A stretch of DNA of 64,000 bases from Firmicutes bacterium HGW-Firmicutes-16. GTDB lineage: Bacteria > Bacillota > Clostridia > Oscillospirales > Oscillospiraceae. The stretch covers positions 1 to 64,000 of the forward strand of contig PGZZ01000006.1 of NCBI GenBank assembly GCA_002841545.1. The letters run 5' to 3'. The position numbers and the translations under genes are program-made. Below, piece after piece: positions 16,210 through 24,881 of the stretch. The first letter of the stretch is position 1; the number at the start of each line of letters is the position of its first letter. The notes under the pieces are model-generated. The model was not told the DNA's origin, did not search any database, and worked only from the letters and a program-made list of their open reading frames with translations.

Positions 16210-16788
16210 ATGAAGTTGGAAGCTAATATTGCAATTCGTATGGCGACTAAAACGGACGCAAAAGACATATTAGAAATCTATGCGCCATATGTAACGGACA
16301 CAGCAATTACTTTTGAATATGATGTGCCTTCCGCTCAAGAATTCGCCGAGCGGATAGAACGCACTTTAACTAAATATCCTTTTTTGATTACGATTGAGGA
16401 TAATAGAATCGTCGGTTATGCATATGCTTCGGAATTTAAAGGCAGAGCAGCCTATGACTGGGCGGCTGAAACCACGGTGTATTTGAGGCGCGACTGCCGG
16501 GGTCGAGGACTAGGCAGGATGATGTATTTGTCGCTGGAAGAAATGCTGAAAAAGCAGAATATTCTCAACCTCAATGCCTGTATAGCCTACGCCTCTGTTG
16601 AAGACGAGCATCTGAATAATTCGAGCGCTGTTTTTCATGAGCACATGGGCTACAGAAAAGTCGGACATTTTACAAAGTGCGGCTACAAATTCGGAACTTG
16701 GTACGATGTGATTTGGATGGAAAAAATGATTGGCGAGCATACGGCTGCGCCCAGAGCCGTTATTCCGATTACACAGCTAAATATTTAA
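16210..16788 (+). CDS. GNAT N-acetyltransferase, phosphinothricin acetyltransferase type
   Basis: 192 residues. Features of the Pat/YwnH branch: IRMATKTDAKDILEIYAPYV, TAITFEYDVPSAQEF, GYAYASEFKGRAAYDWAAETTVYL, the acetyl-CoA loop CRGRGLGR, and HEHMGYRKVGHFTKCGYKFGTWYDVIWMEK. It transfers acetyl groups to amines such as phosphinothricin or methionine sulfoximine in known members. The ATG at 16210 almost touches its GAAGGA site; TTG at 16216 is spaced better and may be the true start. No operon partner is evident. Confidence 0.88.
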   Translation: MKLEANIAIRMATKTDAKDILEIYAPYVTDTAITFEYDVPSAQEFAERIERTLTKYPFLITIEDNRIVGYAYASEFKGRAAYDWAAETTVYLRRDCRGRGLGRMMYLSLEEMLKKQNILNLNACIAYASVEDEHLNNSSAVFHEHMGYRKVGHFTKCGYKFGTWYDVIWMEKMIGEHTAAPRAVIPITQLNI

Positions 16789-16914
16789 GCGAGGTGTATA
16801 AATGCGAATGGAGACTGAAGATATATAAAGCGCAGGTCGGCGCACAGCTAGCGATATTAAACAATGCGTCTGGATGCAGAAGTTCGAATTAAAATTAATT
16901 AAAGGAGTATGGCT

Positions 16915-17454
16915 ATGAAAGAAATTGAGAACAGAAGAAGCATAAGAAAGTATACCGACAAAAAGGTTCCAAAAGAGGCGCTGATGCAGGTTTTAGAGAG
17001 CGCGAGAATGGCTCCCTCCGGCAGCAACACCCAGCCTTGGAACTTCATTATCGTTGAATCAGAAGAAATGAAAGAAAAAATAGTGGCTGTCGACAACAAT
17101 CAGAAATGGATGCTGACGGCACCAGTTTTTATTGTGTGTGTTGCGGATATTTGCTGCCGTATTGATTCGAAGCCCGATATGTATATTGATGAAGATAGTC
17201 CCGAACCGGAAGTGAAGCAAATCATCAGAGATACGGCTGTTGCAATCGAACATATCCTGCTCGAGGCCGACCATCTCGGACTTGCGAGCTGCTGGACAGG
17301 TTGGTTTGACCAGAAGGATATGAGACCCACCATGAATATCCCCAATGACAAATATGTTTGCGGCGTTATCACCTTGGGATACGCCGACGAAAACCCGGAA
17401 CAGCGTCCGAGAAGAAAAATGGATGATATGATTAGATATGAAAAATGGGCGTAA
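16915..17454 (+). CDS. Nitroreductase family FMN-dependent oxidoreductase
   Basis: 179 residues. Starts at ATG 16915, 7 bases after AAAGGAG. Typical motifs: ENRRSIRKYTDKKVP for FMN phosphate binding at the N-terminus, ARMAPSGSNTQPWNFI, DTAVAIEHILLEADHLGLASCW and VITLGYADE. The family reduces nitro compounds, quinones or enones with NAD(P)H and works as a dimer. The physiological substrate is unknown. Ended by a strong hairpin at 17521. Confidence 0.9.
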   Translation: MKEIENRRSIRKYTDKKVPKEALMQVLESARMAPSGSNTQPWNFIIVESEEMKEKIVAVDNNQKWMLTAPVFIVCVADICCRIDSKPDMYIDEDSPEPEVKQIIRDTAVAIEHILLEADHLGLASCWTGWFDQKDMRPTMNIPNDKYVCGVITLGYADENPEQRPRRKMDDMIRYEKWA

Positions 17455-17520
17455 TTATATGCTGACCTTGTTTTAGAGATAAGAAACGCAATAATTGTTG
17501 CTCCATGAGATAAAAGTAAT

Positions 17521-17553
17521 AAAAGAGCGCCATCGTAGGATGGCGCTCTTTTT
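17521..17553 (+). terminator. Terminator of the nitroreductase gene
   Basis: AAAAGAGCGCCATC (17521-17534), loop GTAG, and GATGGCGCTCTTTTT (17539-17553). Confidence 0.9.
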
Positions 17554-17625
17554 CGCCAGTATCACTATCGCCCACGCCGACCGTTGAGATAAGATAAATA
17601 ATTATTGATAATAGATAAATAATAG

Positions 17626-17657
17626 TTGACATACGAATATAGGTGTGCTATATTCGT
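17626..17657 (+). promoter_or_regulatory. Promoter with embedded palindrome for the DUF2975/XRE pair
   Basis: Perfect TTGACA (17626-17631) and TATATT (17649-17654), spacer 17. ACGAATATA (17633-17641) and TATATTCGT (17649-17657) are perfect 9-bp inverted arms that cover the spacer and the -10 box, the layout of a repressor operator. The XRE protein at 18253 is the likely ligand (autoregulation). Confidence 0.82.
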
Positions 17658-17703
17658 CACATCGGAAGCGAGAGGCTCAAAATATATTTAGGGGATTAAA
17701 ATT

Positions 17704-18240
17704 ATGAAAAAAGATAAGTCAACCGTTGAAAGAATCAAGTCGACCAGCAGGGTGCTGGCAGTGCTGTTTAAAATCGCGCGAATATTCTGTTTCGTGGGAA
17801 TCGGAGTATTAAGCTCAGGGGTCATTTATATTATGCTTTTCGGAAATGTGGATCTTCTCGTGCTCGGCGGAAAAGTTATTGTACACAGTCCCTATGCAAC
17901 ATTTGGCACCGGCGGATTGGAGAACTGGGAGATCATATTCAAAGTTGTTGCCGGTATCGTTTCGCTCATCTTGTTGGCAATACTGTTTAGGCAAGCGCGC
18001 GATGTCTTTAAAGATATCAGCGTAGACAGCTCGCCGTTTGAAATGAAGCAGGTTAAGCGCATCAGAAAAATTGCGATTTTCTATTTCGTCGTCTCCCTGC
18101 TTGGACTGCAATCCTTCGATTTTTCGTTTTCCTATTCAATGAATTTTGTCGGTATTGTTGGCGCTGTTATGTTCTATTGCATATCACTGATTTTTGAGTA
18201 TGGCTGCGAGCTTCAACAACAGTCAGACGAGACTCTGTAG
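17704..18240 (+). CDS. DUF2975 family membrane protein
   Basis: 178 residues with four hydrophobic segments (about 20-50, 75-100, 115-135, 145-165). Pattern typical of DUF2975: an N-terminal LAVLFKIARIFCFVGIG segment, a polar loop, then SPFEMKQVKRIRKIAIFYF and a final GCELQQQSDETL tail. DUF2975 proteins are commonly encoded next to a small Cro/CI-like regulator, as here. Their function is not established. The XRE gene follows after 12 bases and shares the autoregulated promoter at 17626. Confidence 0.85.
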   Translation: MKKDKSTVERIKSTSRVLAVLFKIARIFCFVGIGVLSSGVIYIMLFGNVDLLVLGGKVIVHSPYATFGTGGLENWEIIFKVVAGIVSLILLAILFRQARDVFKDISVDSSPFEMKQVKRIRKIAIFYFVVSLLGLQSFDFSFSYSMNFVGIVGAVMFYCISLIFEYGCELQQQSDETL

Positions 18241-18252
18241 GGAGCGCGGCAT

Positions 18253-18474
18253 ATGGGGATAATATTGAGACTCGACAGAGTTATGGCCGACCGAAAAATG
18301 AGCCTGAACGAATTGAGCGAAAAAGTCGGAATAAGCAACGTCAATTTATCGAAAATGAAAACGGGAAAAATCAGCGCGATAAGATTCTCGACTCTCGAAG
18401 CAATCTGCGAGGTGCTGAACTGTCAGCCCGGCGATATTTTGGAATATGCTCGGGGTGAAAAGACATCGGAATAG
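18253..18474 (+). CDS. Small XRE (Cro/CI, YozG-like) transcriptional regulator
   Basis: 73 residues, essentially one helix-turn-helix domain: LRLDRVMADRKMSLNELSEKVG, then SNVNLSKMKTGKISAIRFSTLEAICEVLNCQPGDILEY. This is the HTH_26 type often paired with DUF2975. Likely represses the promoter at 17626 with the palindrome in its spacer. The partner membrane protein may modulate it, by inference. Followed by a terminator. Confidence 0.9.
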   Translation: MGIILRLDRVMADRKMSLNELSEKVGISNVNLSKMKTGKISAIRFSTLEAICEVLNCQPGDILEYARGEKTSE

Positions 18475-18505
18475 TTACTGTATAGCCGGATAATAAAATT
18501 GGAAG

Positions 18506-18533
18506 AAGCCTGGCGCCTTGCGTCGGGCTTTTT
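18506..18533 (+). terminator. Terminator of the DUF2975/XRE operon
   Basis: Eleven paired positions (18506-18516 with 18520-18530, two G-T pairs), loop CTT, then a run of T. Confidence 0.82.
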
Positions 18534-18557
18534 CTTAAAATTATTTGCAAAGTTGAC

Positions 18558-18616
18558 TTGACAAATAATGCAAAGCGTACTATGCTAATTATGCAAAGCA
18601 AGCTTAGCATAATATT
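18558..18616 (+). promoter_or_regulatory. Promoter and repeated operator for the second XRE module
   Basis: Perfect TTGACA (18558-18563) and TATGCT (18581-18586), spacer 17. ATGCAAAGC occurs twice (starting near 18569 and 18591) and ATTATGC is repeated in inverted form as GCATAAT, so the promoter overlaps several half-sites. Likely bound by the XRE protein at 18652. Confidence 0.7.
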
Positions 18617-18651
18617 TCATTTGAGGATTTTGAGAACGAAGGTGGAATTAC

Positions 18652-18867
18652 TTGAAAACAAAAATAAAAGAACTTAGAAAGCAGCGAAAGCTGTCGCAGG
18701 AAGAATTGGCTCTTGCGGTGGGAACGACCAGACAGACGATAACCTCGATTGAAGTCGGAAAGTATACTGCGTCACTGACACTGGCATATAAGCTCGCAAA
18801 GTATTTCGGACTGACAATCGAAGAGGTATTTGAATTATCAGAAGTGGAGGATTTTATCAATGAGTGA
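18652..18867 (+). CDS. Small XRE family transcriptional regulator
   Basis: 71 residues, TTG start preceded by AAGGTGG. One helix-turn-helix domain: IKELRKQRKLSQEELA, VGTTRQTITSIEVGKYTASLTLAYKLAKYFG, LTIEEVFEL. This is the compact type usually linked to membrane or toxin genes and autoregulation. Its stop overlaps the start of the membrane protein gene by eight bases. Confidence 0.92.
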   Translation: MKTKIKELRKQRKLSQEELALAVGTTRQTITSIEVGKYTASLTLAYKLAKYFGLTIEEVFELSEVEDFINE

Positions 18868-19315
18868 TTACAGAAAGGTTTTAAAAAGCAGGATTATTAT
18901 CACGGCGGTCTGTGCAGTTTTGTCGATTGCCGCCGTCGTTGGAGGTATGCTTCTCACAAAACAGGCAGAAACAGCTACAAGTACATTTTATGACGGTTTT
19001 GTAAAAGGGTTTCCGCTCGGACTTTTCACAGGCTTTTGCGCACTGGTTTTGTTCTATATCGTGCGTTGCATAAGGGCGATCACAAACGAGGCAGATCTTA
19101 AAAAAATGTACATTTCTGAATACGACGAGCGTAAAAAGGCAATACGCCAGAGTGCGCTTGGTATTAGCTTTTTCTTCACGTCGGGCATACTTGTTGTGGG
19201 CTTGACGGTCGTAAGCTTTTATAATACAATTGCGGCAATGACACTGGCGGCGGTGCTGGTCGTCCACGTGCTTGCAGGAGCAATTTTCAAGCTTTATTAC
19301 TCATTTAAGTATTGA
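18860..19315 (+). CDS. Small four-helix membrane protein paired with XRE regulator
   Basis: 151 residues from ATG 18860, which GTGGAGG precedes; it overlaps the XRE gene by eight bases. Four hydrophobic segments: IIITAVCAVLSIAAVVGGML, LGLFTGFCALVLFYIV, ALGISFFFTSGILVVGL and MTLAAVLVVHVLAGAIF. A cytoplasmic loop between the second and third holds ADLKKMYISEYDERKKAIR, a pattern seen in membrane proteins encoded with XRE regulators in Firmicutes. Function unknown; possibly a membrane partner that titrates the regulator. Confidence 0.8.
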   Translation: MSDYRKVLKSRIIITAVCAVLSIAAVVGGMLLTKQAETATSTFYDGFVKGFPLGLFTGFCALVLFYIVRCIRAITNEADLKKMYISEYDERKKAIRQSALGISFFFTSGILVVGLTVVSFYNTIAAMTLAAVLVVHVLAGAIFKLYYSFKY

Positions 19316-19385
19316 GATGGGACGGCAGCACATATTAAACAAGTGCCGCCGCACTATATAAGCTTACTAATCGAGAGGTTGAGCC

Positions 19386-20036
19386 ATGAGCAAATATAAT
19401 ACGATAATCTGGGATATGGACGGGACTCTTCTCGATACGCTTGACGACCTGACAGACAGTGTTAACGCCGCGATGACGGAGTTCCACCTTCCCGTCAGAA
19501 CAAGAGACGAAATTCGCAGCTTCATAGGTAACGGTATAAACCGGCTGTTGGGGCTGTCGATTCCGGGCGGAAAGCAGAATCCGCAATTCGAAGAGATTTT
19601 GTCATTTTTCAAAATCTGCTACGCGAAAAACTCCAGCAATAAAACCAAGCCGTACATCGGGCTCGATAAGGTGCTGCCTGAGCTTAAAAGCGGCGGCTAC
19701 CGCATGGCGATTGTATCGAACAAGATTGATACGGCCGTAAAGGCTCTGTCGGAGCAATTTTTTAAGAACTTGATGGATGCTGCAATCGGCAATTCGGAGA
19801 ATCTTCGCAGGAAGCCCTCTCCCGACGAGGTGTTCGAAGCCCTGCGTATACTTGGCGCGGAAAAGGAATCGGCTGTATATATAGGAGACACCGAGGTCGA
19901 TATCGAAACCGCCAAAAACGCGGGTATCGACTGCATCAGCGTTTCATGGGGCTATCGTGACAGGCAAGAGCTTCTGGCTCACGGAGCAAGGGCGATTGTC
20001 GACACGCCCGAGGAGCTAGTGGAACTGCTGAAATAA
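19386..20036 (+). CDS. HAD family hydrolase (phosphoglycolate phosphatase-like)
   Basis: 216 residues. Motif I is DMDGTLLDT (Asp10 nucleophile, Asp12), motif II is in MAIVSNK, motif III Lys is in RRKPSPDEVFEALR, and motif IV is YIGDTEVDIETAKNAGID. The helical cap lies between about 15 and 80. It resembles Gph/PgmB-type phosphatases acting on small phosphorylated metabolites; the exact substrate is not determined. GAGAGGTTGAGCC precedes the ATG. Confidence 0.9.
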   Translation: MSKYNTIIWDMDGTLLDTLDDLTDSVNAAMTEFHLPVRTRDEIRSFIGNGINRLLGLSIPGGKQNPQFEEILSFFKICYAKNSSNKTKPYIGLDKVLPELKSGGYRMAIVSNKIDTAVKALSEQFFKNLMDAAIGNSENLRRKPSPDEVFEALRILGAEKESAVYIGDTEVDIETAKNAGIDCISVSWGYRDRQELLAHGARAIVDTPEELVELLK

Positions 20037-20047
20037 TTAATGCTAAC

Positions 20048-20078
20048 GAAGACCCGATGCATAAGCGTCGGGCTTCTT
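20048..20078 (+). terminator. Probable terminator after the HAD gene
   Basis: GAAGACCCGATGC (20048-20060) pairs with GCGTCGGGCTTC (20065-20076) with one bulge. The T-run is weak. Confidence 0.65.
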
Positions 20079-20157
20079 GACGTTATATGGACAATAAGAC
20101 CTCAAAGTGATATAATCACGGGATGGTTTCCCAATATTTGTATTGGCGGTGAAATGA

Positions 20158-20958
20158 ATGACAGAGCATAAAAAAGTCGAATCCTCGAACGGAGTGACAC
20201 ATTACTGGATCGGCAGAAATGAAAACAAGAACGCCGCTTGCATTGTTTTTACTCACGGAGTCACTGCAAACCATATCATGTTTGAAAAGCAAATTGAATT
20301 TTTTTCTAAGGACTATACGGTAATTACATGGGACGTTCCTCTGCATGGCATATCGCGCCCGTATAAGAACTTCTCTTTTGAGAATACAGCCAAAGAGCTG
20401 AAATTGATACTTAAAGTCGAGCAAATCGCAAAGGTCGTGCTCGTAGGTATGTCGTTGGGCGGTTATCCTAGTCAGGAATTCGCATTACGCTATCTCGAAA
20501 TGGTTTTGGGCTTTGTAGCGCTGGACACTACCCCTTACGGGCTTAGGTACTATTCAAAATTTGACCGGTGGTGCGTGAGACAGGTCGAGCCGCTGGCAAA
20601 ATGGTTTCCGGAGAAAACACTCAGAAAAAGCATGGCAAAAGCGGTTTCTAAATCGCAGTATTCGTATGATACTATGGTGAAAATGCTCGAGCCTATGAGC
20701 AAAGCTGAAATAGTTCAGCAAATGGGAATTGCCTATGCCGGTTTTCTGAAGGAGAACAGAGATGCGAATTTTAATTTTCCGGTTTTAATACTCCTCGGTG
20801 AATACGACAAAACGGGGAAGGTCGCGCAGTACAGCAAAGCGTGGGCGAAAAAAGAGGGATACCCTCTTCATATCATTAAAAACGCCTCGCATTTCTCAAA
20901 TGGGGACAATCCCGACTCTGTGAACGGAGAGATTAGTGAGTTTGTCGAGGGACTCTGA
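20158..20958 (+). CDS. Alpha/beta hydrolase
   Basis: 266 residues, cytoplasmic. FTHGVTANH forms the oxyanion region; WDVPLHGISRP is the loop after strand 4; the nucleophile elbow is GMSLGG (Ser99). The acid is probably in LLGEYDKTG and the histidine in NASHFSNGDNP. Closest in layout to general esterase or hydrolase 6-type proteins. The next gene, an MFS transporter, begins 42 bases downstream, so the two may be co-transcribed. Confidence 0.87.
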   Translation: MTEHKKVESSNGVTHYWIGRNENKNAACIVFTHGVTANHIMFEKQIEFFSKDYTVITWDVPLHGISRPYKNFSFENTAKELKLILKVEQIAKVVLVGMSLGGYPSQEFALRYLEMVLGFVALDTTPYGLRYYSKFDRWCVRQVEPLAKWFPEKTLRKSMAKAVSKSQYSYDTMVKMLEPMSKAEIVQQMGIAYAGFLKENRDANFNFPVLILLGEYDKTGKVAQYSKAWAKKEGYPLHIIKNASHFSNGDNPDSVNGEISEFVEGL

Positions 20959-21000
20959 AACACACGGCAAAACGACTGGAGAGATTGGAGTAAACATGTC

Positions 21001-22179
21001 ATGTTTTCGATATTACTGGCTATCATTTACGCGTCCTTCATAAGCCTTGGGCTGCCGGATTCTCTGCTCGGTTCAGCTTGGCCGAGTATGTACGGAGGTC
21101 TTGGTGTCCCAATCTCATATGCGGGTATTATTTCGCTGATAGTCGCGAGCGGGACTATTGTCTCAAGCCTTTTTAGCGACAGACTAATAAGGAAAATTGG
21201 AACCGGAGCAATAACGGCAATTAGCGTAGGCATGACCGCCGCCGCCCTTTTCGGCTTCTCCGTATCCGGCTCGTTTCTGGCTTTGTGTCTATGGGCTATC
21301 CCATACGGACTTGGAGCGGGAAGTGTGGACGCGGCTCTGAATAATTATGTTGCAGTGAATTATGAGTCAAAGCATATGAACTGGCTGCACTGCTTCTGGG
21401 GCGTTGGCGCAACGCTGGGACCATATATCATGGGTTTGTGCCTAACGGGCGGCTCGTGGTCTGACGGCTTTAGAACAATATCCTTCGTTCAGATAGCGCT
21501 GACAGCGATTCTCATTTTTTCGCTGCCGCTCTGGAAGAAAAAACAGTCCGTACAAACGGAAAGCATAGGAAAATCGAAGCCCCTGGGACTTATGGAGCTT
21601 ATCAGAATCCCGGGTGCAAAGCCGGCATTGCTTGCGTTTTTTGGTTACTGCGCGCTGGAAACGACCGCGGGAATGTGGGCGTCAAGCTACATGGTGCTGG
21701 GTAAAGGGATGGATGCTGGAACGGCTGCGAAATGGGCGTCGCTGTTCTACCTCGGAATAACAGCAGGAAGATTTTTAAGCGGATTCATTACCATGAAACT
21801 CGGGGACAGGAGGATGGTGACGCTAGGACAGGTGCTTATAGGACTTGGCATTATAACGCTGTTTCTGCCCTTCGGCAATGTATGCTCACTCATCGGGTTA
21901 ATTCTTGTAGGATCCGGCTGTGCTCCGATCTTTCCGGGTCTGCTCCATGAGACACCTGAGAATTTCAGCGCGGAGTTATCCCAGTCTATAATGGGAATGC
22001 AGATGGCCTGTGCATATATCGGCTCTGCCCTAATGCCGACTCTGTTTGGTGTCGTTGCGGGTCTTGCCGGCATTAAGCTATACCCGGTGTTCCTGCTTGC
22101 CTATGTATTAATAATTGTTTTTGCTGTTGGCAGACTCAATAGGGCGGTCAAAAAGATAGGGGAAGCGCCGGCTGGTTGA
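21001..22179 (+). CDS. MFS transporter
   Basis: 392 residues with about twelve membrane helices. FSDRLIRKIGTG is the loop 2-3 MFS signature (D-R-x-G-x-R-like), and the second half has FITMKLGDRRMVTLG in the matching place. GLGAGSVDAALNNYV and HCFWGVGATLGPYIMG are typical of sugar or drug MFS proteins of the FucP-like group. Substrate unknown. The start ATG is 9 bases after TTGGAG; a nearer ATG at 20996 is out of frame. Confidence 0.88.
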   Translation: MFSILLAIIYASFISLGLPDSLLGSAWPSMYGGLGVPISYAGIISLIVASGTIVSSLFSDRLIRKIGTGAITAISVGMTAAALFGFSVSGSFLALCLWAIPYGLGAGSVDAALNNYVAVNYESKHMNWLHCFWGVGATLGPYIMGLCLTGGSWSDGFRTISFVQIALTAILIFSLPLWKKKQSVQTESIGKSKPLGLMELIRIPGAKPALLAFFGYCALETTAGMWASSYMVLGKGMDAGTAAKWASLFYLGITAGRFLSGFITMKLGDRRMVTLGQVLIGLGIITLFLPFGNVCSLIGLILVGSGCAPIFPGLLHETPENFSAELSQSIMGMQMACAYIGSALMPTLFGVVAGLAGIKLYPVFLLAYVLIIVFAVGRLNRAVKKIGEAPAG

Positions 22180-22220
22180 TTTTTTCCGGACGGTCTTCAC
22201 GGCAAAATAACTTATAATTG

Positions 22221-22256
22221 AAGCCCTGATGCGGATTCACTGCATCAGGGCTTTTG
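22221..22256. terminator. Bidirectional terminator
   Basis: AAGCCCTGATGC (22221-22232) and GCATCAGGGCTT (22242-22253) form 12 perfect pairs between the converging MFS and EamA genes. Confidence 0.88.
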
Positions 22257-22261
22257 AAATT

Positions 22262-23227
22262 TCAATCCACAGAGCTGCCTGCCTGAACCGTTTTCAAATT
22301 GCCGGATCGGCTGTCAATTGCTGAGTCAGTACCAATCAGCAGCATGCAGATTACGATCAGAGCGGCTCCGACCCACTGCTGAAGATCGAGCTTTTCGCCA
22401 AGAACGGTGACAGACAGTAGCGTCGATGTGAACGGCATCATGCCTGAAAAAGCAGCCGCTGTTAATGCGCCGCTTCGGTTGATCCCACCATACCAGCAAA
22501 TGAATGCAAGCGCCGTGACGAACACTCCGTACCAGATAAGCGCTAGCCATTCGACAGTTCCGATAGCGGATAGACGGGTGACCGGATGCTCGAACAAGGC
22601 TGGAATAAGGCATAAGATCAGAGCAAAGGCCGAGACAATCGTGGTCTGCACCAAAGGATGAACAGGCTGAGTGTTGTTTGAAAGCGAACGTAAAGCAAAG
22701 AAACGGGAAAAGGTATTGAACAGTGATTCACATGCGGCAGCGCAGAGCACCAGCATATTACCCCAGAAATGACCGGATGTGAAGCCGCTTCCCGCGCCCA
22801 ACACATTCTGTATGAGGAGTATCCCGGCTACAGTTCCGATGATGCCGAGGAGCTTTTTATAGTTCAGATGTTCCTTTAGCAAAATGACTGCAAGAAGAGC
22901 AGTAATGGCCGGAGTGGCTCCAGTAAGTATGCCGGCTTCGCCCGCTGAAGTTCGTGTCAGCCCCTTGAGAAGAAACATCCGGAATAAGAAAATTCCAAAC
23001 AACGCTTGAACACTCATGAGTAGGTATTCCTTAGCATTAAGGGTGAGCAGGGCGGTAAAAAGCCTTTTTCCGCTAATGGGTATTAAGAACATAAGAGCAA
23101 AAAACAGACTGATGAGCGCAATCGTAAACGTTCCGAGGCTGTCTGAAACAAATCGCGCTGAGACAACACTTGTTCCCGCCAGCGTAAAGGCGAGAAAGAG
23201 ATATAAGGGACCCTTTTGGTTTTTCAT
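22262..23227 (-). CDS. EamA/DMT family transporter
   Basis: 321 residues from ATG 23227, with CGGAGGAAT at good spacing. Ten hydrophobic segments in two EamA repeats: first with LYLFLAFTLAGTSVVSARFV, GLTRTSAGEAGILTGATPAI and LLKEHLNYKKLLGIIGTVAGILL; second with FGNMLVL-type segment and ALTAAAFSGMMPFTSTLLSV, LGEKLDLQQWVGAALIVICML. The family exports metabolites such as amino acids. It is divergent from a MocR regulator, which in many bacteria controls such an exporter. Confidence 0.9.
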   Translation of the reverse strand: MKNQKGPLYLFLAFTLAGTSVVSARFVSDSLGTFTIALISLFFALMFLIPISGKRLFTALLTLNAKEYLLMSVQALFGIFLFRMFLLKGLTRTSAGEAGILTGATPAITALLAVILLKEHLNYKKLLGIIGTVAGILLIQNVLGAGSGFTSGHFWGNMLVLCAAACESLFNTFSRFFALRSLSNNTQPVHPLVQTTIVSAFALILCLIPALFEHPVTRLSAIGTVEWLALIWYGVFVTALAFICWYGGINRSGALTAAAFSGMMPFTSTLLSVTVLGEKLDLQQWVGAALIVICMLLIGTDSAIDSRSGNLKTVQAGSSVD

Positions 23228-23345
23228 ACATATTCCTCCGTAGGACTTTTCTTTTATCAAAAGTAATGCTATGATTCTAACAGCCGAACTGGTATTGGTA
23301 AAGCGCCAGTACAAAGGGAAATATAATAGGCCAGTTGGAGGCAAC

Positions 23346-24746
23346 ATGCTTGGAATTGTAATTAACCGAAATAGTCAGCTTCAGCTTTGGCGTCAAGTCT
23401 ATCAGGCGCTGAAAGAAAATATTCTCAATGGTCAGCTTGAGGCGGACGAAGCGCTCCCGTCCACGAGAGAGCTTGCGAAAGAGCTCTGCGTTTCCAGAAA
23501 CACCGTTAGCGAGGCATATGATATGCTCATTTCGGAGGGCTTTGCAGTTAGCCGTCAAGGAGCTCCCACGCGTGTCGCAGAAGGGCTGTTGATTGGGCGT
23601 GCTGCCGTTCGTGGCGAAGAGGGAGAGAAAAGCTCACCGTCGATAGAAATTGTTGCAGATTTCCATACGGGAAGACCCGATTTACACGAATTCCCGCGCT
23701 ATGTCTGGCAGCAGTTGCTGCACAGGGAGACGGAGGAGCTGCCTCTTGCAGAGTTCGGTTATTCCAGTCCGCAGGGAGACTTGAGGCTTAGAAAAGAAAT
23801 TTCCGCCTGGCTCTACAGAAGCCGCGGCTTATCAGTCTTTTCGGATGACATTTTCATTACTGCGGGAGCGACTCATGCGCTGCATCTGATTGCTGACCTG
23901 CTGTGTACGGATGGACGCGGCATATTCATGGAAGACCCGTGTCACATCGGAATGTATCGCACATTTGAAAACAAGGGATGCAGGATAATCCCCGTTCCTG
24001 TGGATAAGCTCGGGATGAGGACGGATTGCCTGAAGGCTGAATCAAACGCCTGCATGGTCTACGTAACCCCTTCGCATCAGTTCCCGCTCGGGGGGATACT
24101 TCCAGCTTCCCGTCGAGCCGAGATTATCCGTTTTGTGAGAGAAAATGGCATTTACGCCGTGGAGGACGATTATGACAGCGAGTTTCGTTACTGCGGTGAG
24201 CCTGTTGCTCCGCTCATCTCGATGGACGCAGAGAGCGTCATATATGTCGGCACCTTTAGCAAGACGCTTTTTCCGGCGCTCCGAATCGGATATGTGATTC
24301 TGCCGCGAGAGCTTCAAGAAAGATGGATAGCTATCCGCACCTACGCCGATGTTCAAAACCCTCCGTTTGAACAGGCAGCGCTCGGGGAGCTTCTTCGCAC
24401 GCGCAGATTCGATAGGCACGTTCAGAAGATGCGCAGGCTCTACGCACTGCGGAGACAAACGCTTCTAGACGCATTAAAATTAGAATTCGGCGACGGGTTT
24501 GAAGTTTTCGGCGATGCCGCGGGACTGCATGTTGCCGTGAATTTCCCCAAATTCACCTTCGATTCGGGGTTCAAAGAGAAGTGCCTGAAAAACGGAATTT
24601 TCGTAACACCGGTAGAGAATCATTGCATACGAAAAGGCGAGCATCAAAGCATGCTCCTCCTCGGATATGGGCATCTGCGTGCCGAAGAAATAAGAAGCGC
24701 TATTAAGCTTCTGAGCAGTTTTATGAAAGAAACGAGCGGCGAATAA
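23346..24746 (+). CDS. MocR/PdxR-type GntR regulator with aminotransferase domain
   Basis: 466 residues from ATG 23346, preceded by TTGGAGG. A winged helix (about 8-78) has WRQVYQALKENILNGQL, LPSTRELAKELCVSRNTVSEAYDMLISEGF. The rest (about 110-460) is a class I aminotransferase fold with YSSPQGDLRLRKEISAWL, VTPSHQFPLGGILPASRR, AVEDDYDSEFRY and the PLP lysine in GTFSKTLFPALRIGY. MocR proteins use PLP or its amino-acid adduct as signal and control PLP, GABA or transporter genes. The divergent EamA gene is the likely target. ACTGG and CCAGT arms near 23287-23309 in the shared region may be part of the site. Confidence 0.92.
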   Translation: MLGIVINRNSQLQLWRQVYQALKENILNGQLEADEALPSTRELAKELCVSRNTVSEAYDMLISEGFAVSRQGAPTRVAEGLLIGRAAVRGEEGEKSSPSIEIVADFHTGRPDLHEFPRYVWQQLLHRETEELPLAEFGYSSPQGDLRLRKEISAWLYRSRGLSVFSDDIFITAGATHALHLIADLLCTDGRGIFMEDPCHIGMYRTFENKGCRIIPVPVDKLGMRTDCLKAESNACMVYVTPSHQFPLGGILPASRRAEIIRFVRENGIYAVEDDYDSEFRYCGEPVAPLISMDAESVIYVGTFSKTLFPALRIGYVILPRELQERWIAIRTYADVQNPPFEQAALGELLRTRRFDRHVQKMRRLYALRRQTLLDALKLEFGDGFEVFGDAAGLHVAVNFPKFTFDSGFKEKCLKNGIFVTPVENHCIRKGEHQSMLLLGYGHLRAEEIRSAIKLLSSFMKETSGE

Positions 24747-24809
24747 ACTCCACTCAAAACGATTGATGTAAAGAACATGATAACCGGCAGTCAAATTCTT
24801 GCAGTCACC

Positions 24810-24838
24810 TTGCATTAATACATACCAACTAGTATAAT
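24810..24838 (+). promoter_or_regulatory. Sigma-A type promoter for the 24882 phosphoesterase
   Basis: TTGCAT (24810-24815) and perfect TATAAT (24833-24838), spacer 17. Confidence 0.75.
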
Positions 24839-24881
24839 ATGTAAAAAGCAGTCTCACTTTTATTATTAGGGGGATGTCCAG

